NCBI GenBank assembly: GCA_016223135.1
Contig: JACRPQ010000015.1
Span: 1 to 64,000, forward strand
Direction: 5' to 3'
Source of the DNA: Chloroflexota bacterium
GTDB taxonomy: Bacteria; Chloroflexota; Anaerolineae; Anaerolineales; Villigracilaceae
Length of the DNA: 64,000 nt
The notes under the pieces are model-generated. The model had not been told where the DNA came from. It worked only from the letters and a program-made list of their open reading frames with translations, and made no database searches. Numbering within the stretch: position 1 is the stretch's first letter; each line of letters opens with the position of its first letter. Both the position numbers and the translations under genes were made by a program. Of the stretch, positions 43,317 to 51,405 are shown one piece after another.

Positions 43317-44885
43317 ATGACCGAATCCAACAAACTCCCCTCTGGTCGAACTCGCATTGAAAGCCTTGAGATGCGCGGCATTACCAAGCGTTTCCCCGGC
43401 GTGCTTGCCAATGACCGCGTGGATTTCGACGTGCGCGCCGGCGAGGTCCATGCCCTGCTGGGGGAGAACGGCGCGGGCAAAAGTACGCTGATGAAAATAT
43501 TGTATGGCTTATACCGCCCGGACGAGGGAGAGATTCTGGTCAACGGCAAAGCCGTCCATATTGCCTCGCCGACGGATGCGATCCGTCTGGGCATCGGCAT
43601 GATTCACCAGCACTTCATGCTTGTGCCGACGATGACTGTGGCGGAAAATGTGGCGCTGGGACTGCCCTCCTCGCGCGGCGCGCTGACCGACCTTGACCAC
43701 GTCTCGAAGCGCATCATCGAACTGGCGGATATCTATGGCTTGAAGATTGACCCGTCTGCTTACGTTTGGCAGCTCTCGGTGGGACAGCAGCAGCGCGTCG
43801 AAATCATCAAAGCCTTATATCGCGGCGCGGCGCTGCTCATCCTCGACGAACCGACCGCTGTCCTCACCCCGCAGGAGGTGGATGAATTGTTTGCCATCAT
43901 GCGCCAGATGGTGAAGGACGGACATGCGCTCATCTTCATTTCGCACAAACTGCATGAAGTGGTCGAGATCAGCCATCGCGTCACCGTCCTGCGCGATGGG
44001 CGCAAGATCGGCACGCGCCCCACTTCCGAGACCACCAAGCAGGACCTCGCCAATTGGATGGTTGGGCGGGAAGTGGGCTTCGCGCCCGAACGCGGCGAGA
44101 CGATTCCCGGCATGGTGCGCCTGCAATTGGAAAACGTCCATTGTGGCAGTGACCGCGGCACGCCCGGCTTGCGCGGCGTCAGCCTGGAGGTGCGCTCCGG
44201 CGAAATCCTCGGGATTGCCGGCGTTTCGGGCAACGGTCAACGTGAATTGGCAGAGACCATCACAGGTCTCAGAAAGATTACGAGCGGACACATCCGCCTC
44301 GAAGGGCAGGAGGTCGCCAACTTCCCGCCTGCCGAACTGACCGAGCGCATGTTGTCCTACATCCCCGAAGAACGCATGCGCGACGGCATGATCAAGGACT
44401 TCACCGTCGCCGAAAACCTCATCCTCCGCGAACATCACAAACGACCCTTCTCACAAAACGGCTTTTTGAATTTACGCAGCATTGCCAATCACGCTGACCA
44501 ATTGATCAAAACGTATCGCGTAAAAACCCCTTCGCGCGATACGCTTGCCAAAAATCTTTCCGGCGGCAACATCCAGAAAATGGTGCTTGCGCGCGAACTC
44601 TCGCGCAAGCCGCGTGTCATCGTCGCCGCCCAGCCCACGCGCGGGCTCGACATCGGCGCGACCGAATACGTCCGCGCACAACTGCTCCAACAGCGCAAAC
44701 AAGGCGCCGCCATTCTGCTCATCTCGGAAGACCTCGACGAAATCCTTGCCCTCTCCGACCGCATTGCCGTCATCTACGAGGGCAGAATCATGGACATCCT
44801 CCCGCGCGACGAGGCAACCCCTGAAAAACTTGGCTTGCTCATGGCAGGCGTTCATCCCGAGGAGGGCGCGCCTGTTGTAAAATAG
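43317..44885 (+). CDS. ABC transporter ATP-binding protein, tandem-domain nucleoside type (set 2)
   Basis: 522 residues with two ABC domains. Domain 1: Walker A GENGAGKST from residue 49, signature LSVGQQQRVEIIKAL, Walker B LLILDEPTAVL. Domain 2: GVSGNGQREL in place of Walker A, SGGNIQKMVLARELSR, and VIVAAQPTRGLD, as in NupA/YufO-type proteins. Complete partner for the set 2 permeases. Its stop is followed 97 bp later by the xanthine-dehydrogenase FAD subunit, consistent with import feeding purine oxidation. Confidence 0.92.
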   Translation: MTESNKLPSGRTRIESLEMRGITKRFPGVLANDRVDFDVRAGEVHALLGENGAGKSTLMKILYGLYRPDEGEILVNGKAVHIASPTDAIRLGIGMIHQHFMLVPTMTVAENVALGLPSSRGALTDLDHVSKRIIELADIYGLKIDPSAYVWQLSVGQQQRVEIIKALYRGAALLILDEPTAVLTPQEVDELFAIMRQMVKDGHALIFISHKLHEVVEISHRVTVLRDGRKIGTRPTSETTKQDLANWMVGREVGFAPERGETIPGMVRLQLENVHCGSDRGTPGLRGVSLEVRSGEILGIAGVSGNGQRELAETITGLRKITSGHIRLEGQEVANFPPAELTERMLSYIPEERMRDGMIKDFTVAENLILREHHKRPFSQNGFLNLRSIANHADQLIKTYRVKTPSRDTLAKNLSGGNIQKMVLARELSRKPRVIVAAQPTRGLDIGATEYVRAQLLQQRKQGAAILLISEDLDEILALSDRIAVIYEGRIMDILPRDEATPEKLGLLMAGVHPEEGAPVVK

Positions 44886-44911
44886 ATATATCCATCGGTT
44901 CGGTGGTCGCT

Positions 44912-44946
44912 GATGTGAAAAACATCAACGGCGTTGGGCGAACGCC
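44912..44946 (+). other. Two adjacent perfect hairpins in the leader of the dehydrogenase gene
   Basis: GATGTgaaaaACATC (44912-44926) and GGCGTTgggcgAACGCC (44930-44946) sit 36 bp before the start codon. They may be structured leader RNA or simple stems; I recognise no known motif. Confidence 0.3.
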
Positions 44947-44981
44947 CATCGAAAAGTGCCGCCGTCAGAAAGGACGCCACC

Positions 44982-45854
44982 ATGAACCTTTGGCAAAACT
45001 ATCTTCGACCCAAAACGCTCTCCGAAGCGTTGAATGCGCTTGCGCGCGCGCCGCGTCCGCTGGCGCCGATTGCCGGGGGAACCGATTTACTGCTCGACCT
45101 CGAACAGGGACGCCATCCGCCCGTCCAAACTTTGATTGACGTGACCTCCGTCGCCGAGATGACCGCCCTCGAGGTGCGGGGCGACTCGCTCTTCATCGGC
45201 GCCGCCGTCCCGGTCAACCGCATCGCCCTGGACCCGTTGACGGGCGCGCACGCCCAAGCCTTGACCGAAGCCTGTAATTTGATCGCCGGACCGCAAGTCC
45301 GCAATGTGGCGACTCTCGGAGGCAACGTTGCCCACGCCCTCCCCGCCGCCGACGGGACGATTGCCCTGCTTGCCCTCGACGCGCAAGCAGAGATCGCCTC
45401 CGCAGCGGGGACCCGCCGCGTCCCGCTCCTTTCCCTCTTTCTCGGTCCCGGTAAATCCTCCCTCAAACACGGCGAAGAACTCCTCGTCGGATTCCATTTA
45501 CCAATTCCCAATTACCATCAGGGTTCCTGCTTCAAACGCATCATGCGTCCGCAGGGCGTAGCGCTTCCCATTCTCAACTGCGCCGTGTGGCTTGCGCGCG
45601 AAAGCGACATCGTTCAGGATGTTCGCATCGCCGTGGGTCCCGCCGGCGCGATTCCCTTCCGCGCCACCCAAGCCGAAGATGTTTTACGCGGCAAATCCTT
45701 CAACGAGGCGGCGTTTCAATCTGCGCTCGATGCATTGCTTGCCCAGGCGCAATTCCGCACCAGCCCGCGCCGCGCCAGCGCCGAGTATCGGCGTCATTTG
45801 GCGGCAACGTTGTTCCGCGATACGCTCGAGTCGGCGTGGGGGAGAGCAAAGTAG
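44982..45854 (+). CDS. Xanthine-dehydrogenase-type FAD-binding subunit
   Basis: 290 residues, CutM/XdhB class medium subunit that passes electrons from the Fe-S clusters to FAD. FAD-binding motifs PIAGGTDLLLDLEQG and NVATLGGNVAHALPAADG are intact, followed by the C-terminal CO_deh_flav domain. IPNYHQGS is encoded by an ATTACCA tract (about 45496-45517). ATG 44982 follows AAAGGA. Its partner subunits (2Fe-2S plus molybdopterin) begin 1.5 kb downstream, after an interruption by VapBC and GxxExxY genes. The neighbours argue for hypoxanthine/xanthine rather than CO as substrate. Confidence 0.88.
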   Translation: MNLWQNYLRPKTLSEALNALARAPRPLAPIAGGTDLLLDLEQGRHPPVQTLIDVTSVAEMTALEVRGDSLFIGAAVPVNRIALDPLTGAHAQALTEACNLIAGPQVRNVATLGGNVAHALPAADGTIALLALDAQAEIASAAGTRRVPLLSLFLGPGKSSLKHGEELLVGFHLPIPNYHQGSCFKRIMRPQGVALPILNCAVWLARESDIVQDVRIAVGPAGAIPFRATQAEDVLRGKSFNEAAFQSALDALLAQAQFRTSPRRASAEYRRHLAATLFRDTLESAWGRAK

Positions 45855-45867
45855 TCTGGACTTGTGT

Positions 45868-45884
45868 TACAATGTGACCACATT
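45868..45884 (+). promoter_or_regulatory. Putative vapBC promoter -10 with overlapping operator
   Basis: TACAAT (45868-45873) overlaps the dyad AATGTG-AC-CACATT (45871-45884), 23 bp before the antitoxin ATG. Such dyads are typical sites for antitoxin autorepression. No convincing -35 was found. Confidence 0.4.
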
Positions 45885-45906
45885 TGTAGACATATTGGAG
45901 GATGAT

Positions 45907-46158
45907 ATGGTAACCGTCGGTATTCGTGAATTGAAACAACAGACCAGTGAATTAATCCGCCTGGTGCGAGAGACAGGGAGTGAAATCCAAGTTACGTACC
46001 ATGGAAAGGTGGTTGCTCTGCTGGTTCCTGTCAATAAGACAAAGAGCAAAAATGCAGAGCGTGCATGGACGCAGCTCGACAATCTTGCCGCCGAAATCAG
46101 CGTCAACTGGAAGAAGGGACTGTCTGCGGCAAGGGCTGTTTCAGAGGGACGCAGGTAA
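45907..46158 (+). CDS. vapB: Phd/YefM-type antitoxin (VapB)
   Basis: 83 residues. The N-terminal VGIRELKQQTSELIRLVRET is the Phd/YefM DNA-binding fold, with IQVTYHGKVVALLVPV after it; the basic C-terminus ends SEGRR and would wrap the toxin. Neutralises VapC and probably represses its own promoter through the dyad upstream. ATG 45907 follows GGAGG. Overlaps vapC by 1 bp (TAATG). Confidence 0.85.
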   Translation: MVTVGIRELKQQTSELIRLVRETGSEIQVTYHGKVVALLVPVNKTKSKNAERAWTQLDNLAAEISVNWKKGLSAARAVSEGRR

Positions 46159-46574
46159 TGTTCGTCGTTGTAGACGCCAGCGTTTGGGTATCACGCCTTG
46201 TGGAAAACGATGAGTTTCACATACCTGTAAAGGATTGGATGAACGCCCAACGTGAGCAAGATACCACTTTTGTTTCCCCGTCACTTCTGTTGGCGGAAGT
46301 TGGCGGCGTCATCAGCCGAGTAACGGGAAAACCCGAACTTGGCTTGAACGCCATCCAAAAAATCGAAAACCTGCCCAATGTCCGTATTGTGGATATGGAC
46401 AAAGCCCTGATGGATGACGCGTCGCGTATTGCCGCGCAATATGGCGTACGCGGCGCAGATTCCATTTACATTGCAGTTGCATCCACACTGAAAATTCCCC
46501 TGGTCACTTTTGACATCGAGCAGCGCGCGAAGGCGTCAAAGTTGGTGGATGTCATTGAAATTCCCGTGGAGTGA
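46158..46574 (+). CDS. vapC: PIN-domain ribonuclease toxin (VapC)
   Basis: 138 residues, complete PIN domain. Metal-binding acidic residues are D6 in VVVDASVWV, E47 in LLLAEVGG, D101 in GADSIYIAVA and D119 in TFDIEQ. Mg2+-dependent RNase of a type II toxin-antitoxin pair. The ATG at 46158 overlaps the antitoxin stop; a longer frame from 46065 lies inside vapB. Located between two subunit genes of a molybdenum hydroxylase, so the pair is probably an insertion. Confidence 0.88.
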   Translation: MFVVVDASVWVSRLVENDEFHIPVKDWMNAQREQDTTFVSPSLLLAEVGGVISRVTGKPELGLNAIQKIENLPNVRIVDMDKALMDDASRIAAQYGVRGADSIYIAVASTLKIPLVTFDIEQRAKASKLVDVIEIPVE

Positions 46575-46734
46575 AGATGATTATCTTTATCCGCCGTACC
46601 AGCGCGGACCATCGTAGGCATATTGTCAGCGGGTTGTTCAGGGAGGCTCTGGAAACTGCGTGGTCACGGGCAGGCTAACCACGAAGACGCCGAGTCACGG
46701 AGATATTTTTATACTTGAATTGGAGGAGCGTTAT

Positions 46735-47154
46735 ATGAATCGAAATTTCCCTGTTCTCAAAAGTCCGCGCGCTCCACTGCCGCTTCTGGAAAAGGAATTA
46801 ACCGACAAAATCATTGGCGCAGCCATGGAGGTTCATCGTACGCTGGGTCCTGGTTTGCTTGAATCTTCGTATCAGGTTTGTATGGAACATGAAAGCAGAC
46901 TGCAAAAATTACCCTTTGAATCACAAGTGCGTATCCCCTTGAAATACAAAGGCATTGAATTGGATGCGGGTTATAAAATTGACCTCATTTATGATAAGAG
47001 GGTCGTTGTAGAGTTAAAGGCAGTCGAGGTTATCCTTCCTGTTCATGAAGCCCAATTGCTGACGTACATGAGATTGACGGGCATCCGCGTTGGTCTATTG
47101 CTCAACTTCAACGTCCCTGTTCTAAAAGACGGCATCTACCGCCGCGTCTTGTAA
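46735..47154 (+). CDS. GxxExxY family protein
   Basis: 139 residues. The name-giving motif is GPGLLESSYQVCMEHE, followed by DAGYKIDLIYDKRVVVELKAV, which resembles the D-ExK core of PDDEXK-type nucleases. The C-terminal YMRLTGIRVGLLLNFN is also family-typical. Function is not established. Members are often found beside repeats and mobile DNA; here a family C repeat lies on both sides (46678-46706 and 47191-47337). ATG 46735 follows GGAGG. Confidence 0.85.
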   Translation: MNRNFPVLKSPRAPLPLLEKELTDKIIGAAMEVHRTLGPGLLESSYQVCMEHESRLQKLPFESQVRIPLKYKGIELDAGYKIDLIYDKRVVVELKAVEVILPVHEAQLLTYMRLTGIRVGLLLNFNVPVLKDGIYRRVL

Positions 47155-47190
47155 CCCGGAGAAAATAACTCTGTAAAGACCCAAGGACCT

Positions 47191-47337
47191 AACCACCGAG
47201 ACACGGAGACTCAGAGAAAACAAGGGTAGTGGTCAAGTCGAAGTGAAAATTGGCGATTTTGCAGGCTGTCACCACTTATTTGTAGACCACTACCAAACAA
47301 GATAAAAAACTCCGTGTCTCTGCGTCTCCGTGTTTTA
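47191..47337. repeat. Family C dispersed repeat, split by a nested element
   Basis: CCACCGAGACACGGAGACTC on the left and CTCCGTGTCTCTGCGTCTCC on the right match copy 1 at 28599-28660. Here the centre is interrupted by the 70 bp element 47225-47294. Confidence 0.75.
47225..47294. mobile_element. 70 bp MITE with 7 bp target duplication, nested in a repeat
   Basis: Perfect 10 bp terminal inverted repeats GGTAGTGGTC (47225-47234) and GACCACTACC (47285-47294). Direct repeats AAACAAG at 47218-47224 and 47295-47301. No coding capacity. It lies between the two arms of a family C repeat. Confidence 0.75.
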
Positions 47338-47352
47338 ACCTTTGGAGAAATT

Positions 47353-50346
47353 ATGACCAACCAAATCTCTCTTACTGTTAACGGACAATCCCATACCCTC
47401 CAAGCCATCCCCGGCGAGACGCTCTCCACCCTACTGCGCGAGCGGCTGCGCCTCACAGGGACGAAGATCGGCTGCGAAGAGGCGGAGTGCGGCGCGTGCA
47501 CCGTCCTGGTGGACGGCGAGCCGGTGGTCTCGTGCGTCTATCCCGCCGAGCGAGCGGATGGGAAGAATGTGGTGACGATTGAGGGGCTGACCCCCCTCCG
47601 TCTCCCCCCAAATTCAGGGAATTTGGGGGGAGTGTCCCGAAGGGACGAGGGGGGTAGAGGACTCCACCCTCTTCAAGAAGCCTTCGTGGAACACGGCGCG
47701 GTGCAGTGCGGATTTTGCATCCCCGGGCAGATTATGACGGCGTACGCGCTTCTTCAGCGCAACCCAAGCCCGACGCGGGAGGAGATTCGCTTTGCGCTCA
47801 AGGACACTCTCTGCCGTTGCGGAGGCTATCCGTCCATCGAGAAGGCAATTCTCGCCGCGGCAGAATCGCTGCGAACGGGCGAACCCGTGAAGAAGCCTTA
47901 CATCCCCGATTCGATCCACCCTCACAAAGCGGTGGGACACACGCACACGCGTCACGATGCGGTGGACAAAGTCACAGGCAAAGCCATTTTCACCGATGAC
48001 TTGAAGTTCGAGGGGATGTTGTACGCCAAAGTGCGGCGCGCGATGATCCCGCACGGCTTTTTGACCAAACTCGATATTTCCAAAGCCAAAGCCCTGCCCG
48101 GCGTCGCGGCAGTGTTGACAGCCGATGACATTCCCGCAGAAAAGAATCACGGATTGGTCATCTATGACTGGCCCGTGATGGTGGGCGTGGGGGAACGCGT
48201 CCGCTATGTGGGGGATGCGATCGCTATCGTCGCGGCAGAAAGCCCTGAGATCGCCGAGCAGGCTGCGGGTCTGATTGAAGCGGAGTTCGATCCGCAGCCC
48301 GTCATTACCAATCCAGTCATGGCGCGGCGGGATGATGTCCCGCAAATCCACGAGAAGGGCAATCTGCTCAAACATATCAAAGTCCGCAAGGGCGATGTGG
48401 AGCAGGGATTCGCCGAAGCGGATGTCATCCTGGAGCATACGTTTTACACACAGACCACCGACCACGCCTTCATGGAGCCTGAATGCAGTATCGCCGTGCC
48501 GACCTCCGACGGGCGCATGGAAATTTACGTCGGCTCGCAAATCCCGTACCAGGACCGGGCGCAGGTGGCGCGCGTGATGGGCTGGGATGAGTCGCGCGTG
48601 CGGATTGTGGGACAGTTGATGGGCGGCGGCTTTGGCGGCAAGGAAGACGTGATGGGACAAATCCACGCGGCGATGCTGGCGCACGCGACGGGACGCCCGG
48701 TGAAATTGCTCTTTGACCGTCACGAGAGTTTGCTCGTCCACCCCAAGCGGCACGCCACGCAAATCCGCGTCAAGGTCGGCGCGAAGAAGGACGGGCGGCT
48801 GACCGCAGTGGAGACCGAACTCTACGGCGACACGGGCGCGTATGCCTCGCTTGGCGAAAAGGTGATGACCCGCGCCACCACCCACTCGGCGGGACCCTAC
48901 GACGTCCCGCACGTGCGCGCCGACTGCTACGCCATGTACACCAACAACCCGCCAGCCGGCGCGTTCCGCGGCTTCGGCGTGACGCAGTCCGCCTTCGCAG
49001 TCGAATCCATGATGGACATGCTCGCCGAAAAATTGGGCGTTGATCCCATCGAACTGCGCCGCATGAACGCCCTGCACGTGGGGAGCGTGACGAACACGGG
49101 ACAGGTCTTGCGCGAGTCGGTCGGGTTGATGGAGTGTATTGAGAAGGTTTCAAGTGTCATGTGTCAGGTCTCAGGTTTGAGCCGCGATGAGTTGTTCAAG
49201 CCGCGTGTGGTTCCCTCACAAAGCGGAGGGTTGAGTAGGCGGTGTTTGTCCGCCGTATCGAAACCCGAAGTCGAAGCGCAGGCTGCTCATGAAAATCGTC
49301 CTCTGGCGGCGGGTCTCGATACGAGCGAGAAAAGCGCTCGCTCTACTCGACCCTCCGCTCAGGAGGGCAGCCTCGTGCGCGCTTGGGGTTTTGCCGCGGC
49401 GTACAAGAACACCGGTCTCGGCGGCGGCGCGCCCGACAAAGCCGGCGCGGACGTGGAACTCTACGCCGACGGCACGTTCGAGGTGCGCAGTTCCTCCGCC
49501 GAGATGGGGCAGGGGCTGGTCACGGTGATGCGGCTGGTGGTGGCGGAGGAGATGTCCGTGCCGCCGGAACAGGTGCGCGTCCTCGTGATGGACACCGACC
49601 TCGCCCCGAACGGCGGACCGACCACCGCCTCGCGCCAGACCTATGTGACGGGCAACGCCTCGCGCTACGCCGCCAAGACTCTGCGCGACGAAATCTCCGC
49701 CGCCCTCGCCGAAAAATTCGACGTGCGCCCCGAGCAGATTCGCTTCGAGAATGGCGTCGTCCACGTGAACGGGCATTCGCTCACCTACGCCGACGTTTAC
49801 AAAGAAATGACCGCCCTCGGGCAGCAGCCGCGCGTCAGGTACGAATACGAAGCGCCCAAGACCCAGCCGCTCGGCACAGGCGGCGACATGCACTTCGCCT
49901 TCTCGTTCGGCGTGCAAGCCGCTGAAGTGGAAGTCAACAAACTGACGGGCGAAGTGCGCGTGCTGCGCGTCATCTCCGCCAACGACGTGGGCATGGCGGT
50001 CAACCCCTTGGGATTACAGGGACAAGTCGAAGGCGGCGTGATGATGGGACTGGGTCACGCGCTGACCGAGGAATTCATCGTGGAAGAAGGGCGCGTCGTC
50101 ACGGACCGTTTGGCGCGTTACCGCGTCCCGGGCATTATGCTCACCCCTGAGATTATCCCCATCATCGTGGAGCATCCGACGGCGGAGGGACCCTACGGTG
50201 CGAAGGGCGTGGGCGAAATTTGCAGCATCCCCACCACACCCGCGATTACGAACGCCATCTACAACGCGGTCGGCGTGCGGGTTGACCGGACGCCCGTGGA
50301 TCAGGAGTTGATTGCGAGGGAGGTTTGGGAGAGAAAATGGAAGTAG
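47353..50346 (+). CDS. Xanthine dehydrogenase-type fusion: 2Fe-2S subunit plus molybdopterin subunit
   Basis: 997 residues. N-terminal ferredoxin domain with C41-x4-C46-x2-C49-x11-C61; second cluster domain with CGFCIPG and LCRCGGY. Molybdopterin domain has GGGFGGKED, GAFRGFGVTQ and the catalytic Glu region GAKGVGEICSIP. Two or three repeat-derived insertions are translated: a P1 palindrome (~80-101), CAxGTGT heptamers (~600-609) and a 138 bp inverted repeat (~624-669). With the FAD subunit at 44982 it makes a full hydroxylase; purine neighbours suggest hypoxanthine/xanthine. Confidence 0.88.
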   Translation: MTNQISLTVNGQSHTLQAIPGETLSTLLRERLRLTGTKIGCEEAECGACTVLVDGEPVVSCVYPAERADGKNVVTIEGLTPLRLPPNSGNLGGVSRRDEGGRGLHPLQEAFVEHGAVQCGFCIPGQIMTAYALLQRNPSPTREEIRFALKDTLCRCGGYPSIEKAILAAAESLRTGEPVKKPYIPDSIHPHKAVGHTHTRHDAVDKVTGKAIFTDDLKFEGMLYAKVRRAMIPHGFLTKLDISKAKALPGVAAVLTADDIPAEKNHGLVIYDWPVMVGVGERVRYVGDAIAIVAAESPEIAEQAAGLIEAEFDPQPVITNPVMARRDDVPQIHEKGNLLKHIKVRKGDVEQGFAEADVILEHTFYTQTTDHAFMEPECSIAVPTSDGRMEIYVGSQIPYQDRAQVARVMGWDESRVRIVGQLMGGGFGGKEDVMGQIHAAMLAHATGRPVKLLFDRHESLLVHPKRHATQIRVKVGAKKDGRLTAVETELYGDTGAYASLGEKVMTRATTHSAGPYDVPHVRADCYAMYTNNPPAGAFRGFGVTQSAFAVESMMDMLAEKLGVDPIELRRMNALHVGSVTNTGQVLRESVGLMECIEKVSSVMCQVSGLSRDELFKPRVVPSQSGGLSRRCLSAVSKPEVEAQAAHENRPLAAGLDTSEKSARSTRPSAQEGSLVRAWGFAAAYKNTGLGGGAPDKAGADVELYADGTFEVRSSSAEMGQGLVTVMRLVVAEEMSVPPEQVRVLVMDTDLAPNGGPTTASRQTYVTGNASRYAAKTLRDEISAALAEKFDVRPEQIRFENGVVHVNGHSLTYADVYKEMTALGQQPRVRYEYEAPKTQPLGTGGDMHFAFSFGVQAAEVEVNKLTGEVRVLRVISANDVGMAVNPLGLQGQVEGGVMMGLGHALTEEFIVEEGRVVTDRLARYRVPGIMLTPEIIPIIVEHPTAEGPYGAKGVGEICSIPTTPAITNAIYNAVGVRVDRTPVDQELIAREVWERKWK
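47591..47654. repeat. In-frame GC-rich palindrome (family P1) inside the dehydrogenase gene
   Basis: CTCCCCCCAAATTC/GAATTTGGGGGGAG inner arms and CCCCCCTC-type outer arms. It is the inverted counterpart of hemD 3164-3228, with GTCCCGAAGGGACGAGG shared. It encodes [20 protein letters not shown] between two iron-sulfur domains. Confidence 0.85.
49222..49359. repeat. 138 bp inverted repeat translated in frame in the dehydrogenase gene
   Basis: AGCGGAGGGT (49222-49231) and ACCCTCCGCT (49350-49359) with further matching TGAGTAG/CTACTC and GTATCGAAACC/GTCTCGATAC. Exactly 46 codons, no stop. Four heptamers (49151-49178) lie just upstream. Confidence 0.75.
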
Positions 50347-50385
50347 AATGTAGCGAGTGGAAAGTGAAAATTCTCCCGAGGCGCC

Positions 50386-51405
50386 ATGAAAAACTTCGAC
50401 CCAAAATACAACGACCTCCCCAAAACCGAAATCCATATCCACCTCGAAGGTTCGATCCGCACACAGACCATCATTGACGTGGCGCGGCAATATCGCCTGC
50501 CCCTGCCGGCGTATGAGGTCGGCGAATTGGACCGGCATGTCAAGGTCTATGACCAGATGCGCGACCTGCACGCCGTGCTGGAAGCGTTCGAGATCTTCCA
50601 ACGCAGCATTGCCTCGCCCGAAGTCGTCGAACGCATTGCGTGGGAGTTGTTCGAGGATGCGGCGCGGCAAAACATCAAACTCTTCGAGGTGCGCTTCTCG
50701 CCCGACTGGGCGTTTCACGGTCACAGCCTGGATTGGGATGAATGCCTGGATGGGCTGCTCAGGGCAAAGTCACGCGCCGAAGCGGAGTTCGATATGGCAA
50801 TCGGTTACATTGCCATCACCTCGCGCAGTATGGGACCCGAGTCCTGCGTCAAAACTGTGGATTGGGCGATCCGCCACAGGGAACATATCGTCGGCATTGA
50901 CCTTGCCGACAGCGAGCGCGATTTTCCGCTGCGCGAATTTGTGCCCTCCGTGAGGAAGGCACAGGAGGCGGGCTTGAAAGTGACCATTCACACCGGCGAG
51001 GATACTCCCGCTTCGTTTGTAAAGGAAACTATCGAACTCGCCAGTCCCGACCGCATCGGACACGGCATTCACGCCATCGAAGATATGCAGGTTGTGGAAC
51101 TGCTCAAAGAACGCGGGATCACGCTCGAAGTCAACCCCTGGAGCAATTACCTCACCAACGCCGTGCGAACCATCGAGGAACATCCCCTCAAGCGGTTGTT
51201 CGATCTCGGCGTGAAGGTGACCATCAACTCCGACGACCCCGAAGTGCTGGAGACCAATCTCAACAACGAGTATCGCATCGCGCACGAGGTGCTGGGCATG
51301 AGCATGGACGAGATTGCGGCATGCAACCGTTTTGCGTACGAAGCGTCGTTCATCCCGGCGGAGGAAAAGAGACGCGTCTGGGAAAAATATTTCACGAGGC
51401 AGTGA
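50386..51405 (+). CDS. add: Adenosine deaminase
   Basis: Deaminates adenosine to inosine (adenine deaminase activity cannot be excluded). 339 residues. Zinc ligands H17 and H19 in TEIHIHLEGS, then H202 with catalytic E205 in VTIHTGEDT. RIGHGI and D283-D284 in TINSDDPEV complete the metal and substrate site. ATG 50386 is 39 bp after the dehydrogenase stop, preceded by CCCGAGGCGCC. It links imported adenosine to hypoxanthine/xanthine oxidation by the upstream enzyme. Confidence 0.93.
   Translation: MKNFDPKYNDLPKTEIHIHLEGSIRTQTIIDVARQYRLPLPAYEVGELDRHVKVYDQMRDLHAVLEAFEIFQRSIASPEVVERIAWELFEDAARQNIKLFEVRFSPDWAFHGHSLDWDECLDGLLRAKSRAEAEFDMAIGYIAITSRSMGPESCVKTVDWAIRHREHIVGIDLADSERDFPLREFVPSVRKAQEAGLKVTIHTGEDTPASFVKETIELASPDRIGHGIHAIEDMQVVELLKERGITLEVNPWSNYLTNAVRTIEEHPLKRLFDLGVKVTINSDDPEVLETNLNNEYRIAHEVLGMSMDEIAACNRFAYEASFIPAEEKRRVWEKYFTRQ

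Noticed and set aside
47314-47352. Longer N-terminus of the dehydrogenase from 47314
   Set aside because: That extension is translated from a family C repeat; ATG 47353 with GGAG upstream starts directly at the ferredoxin fold.
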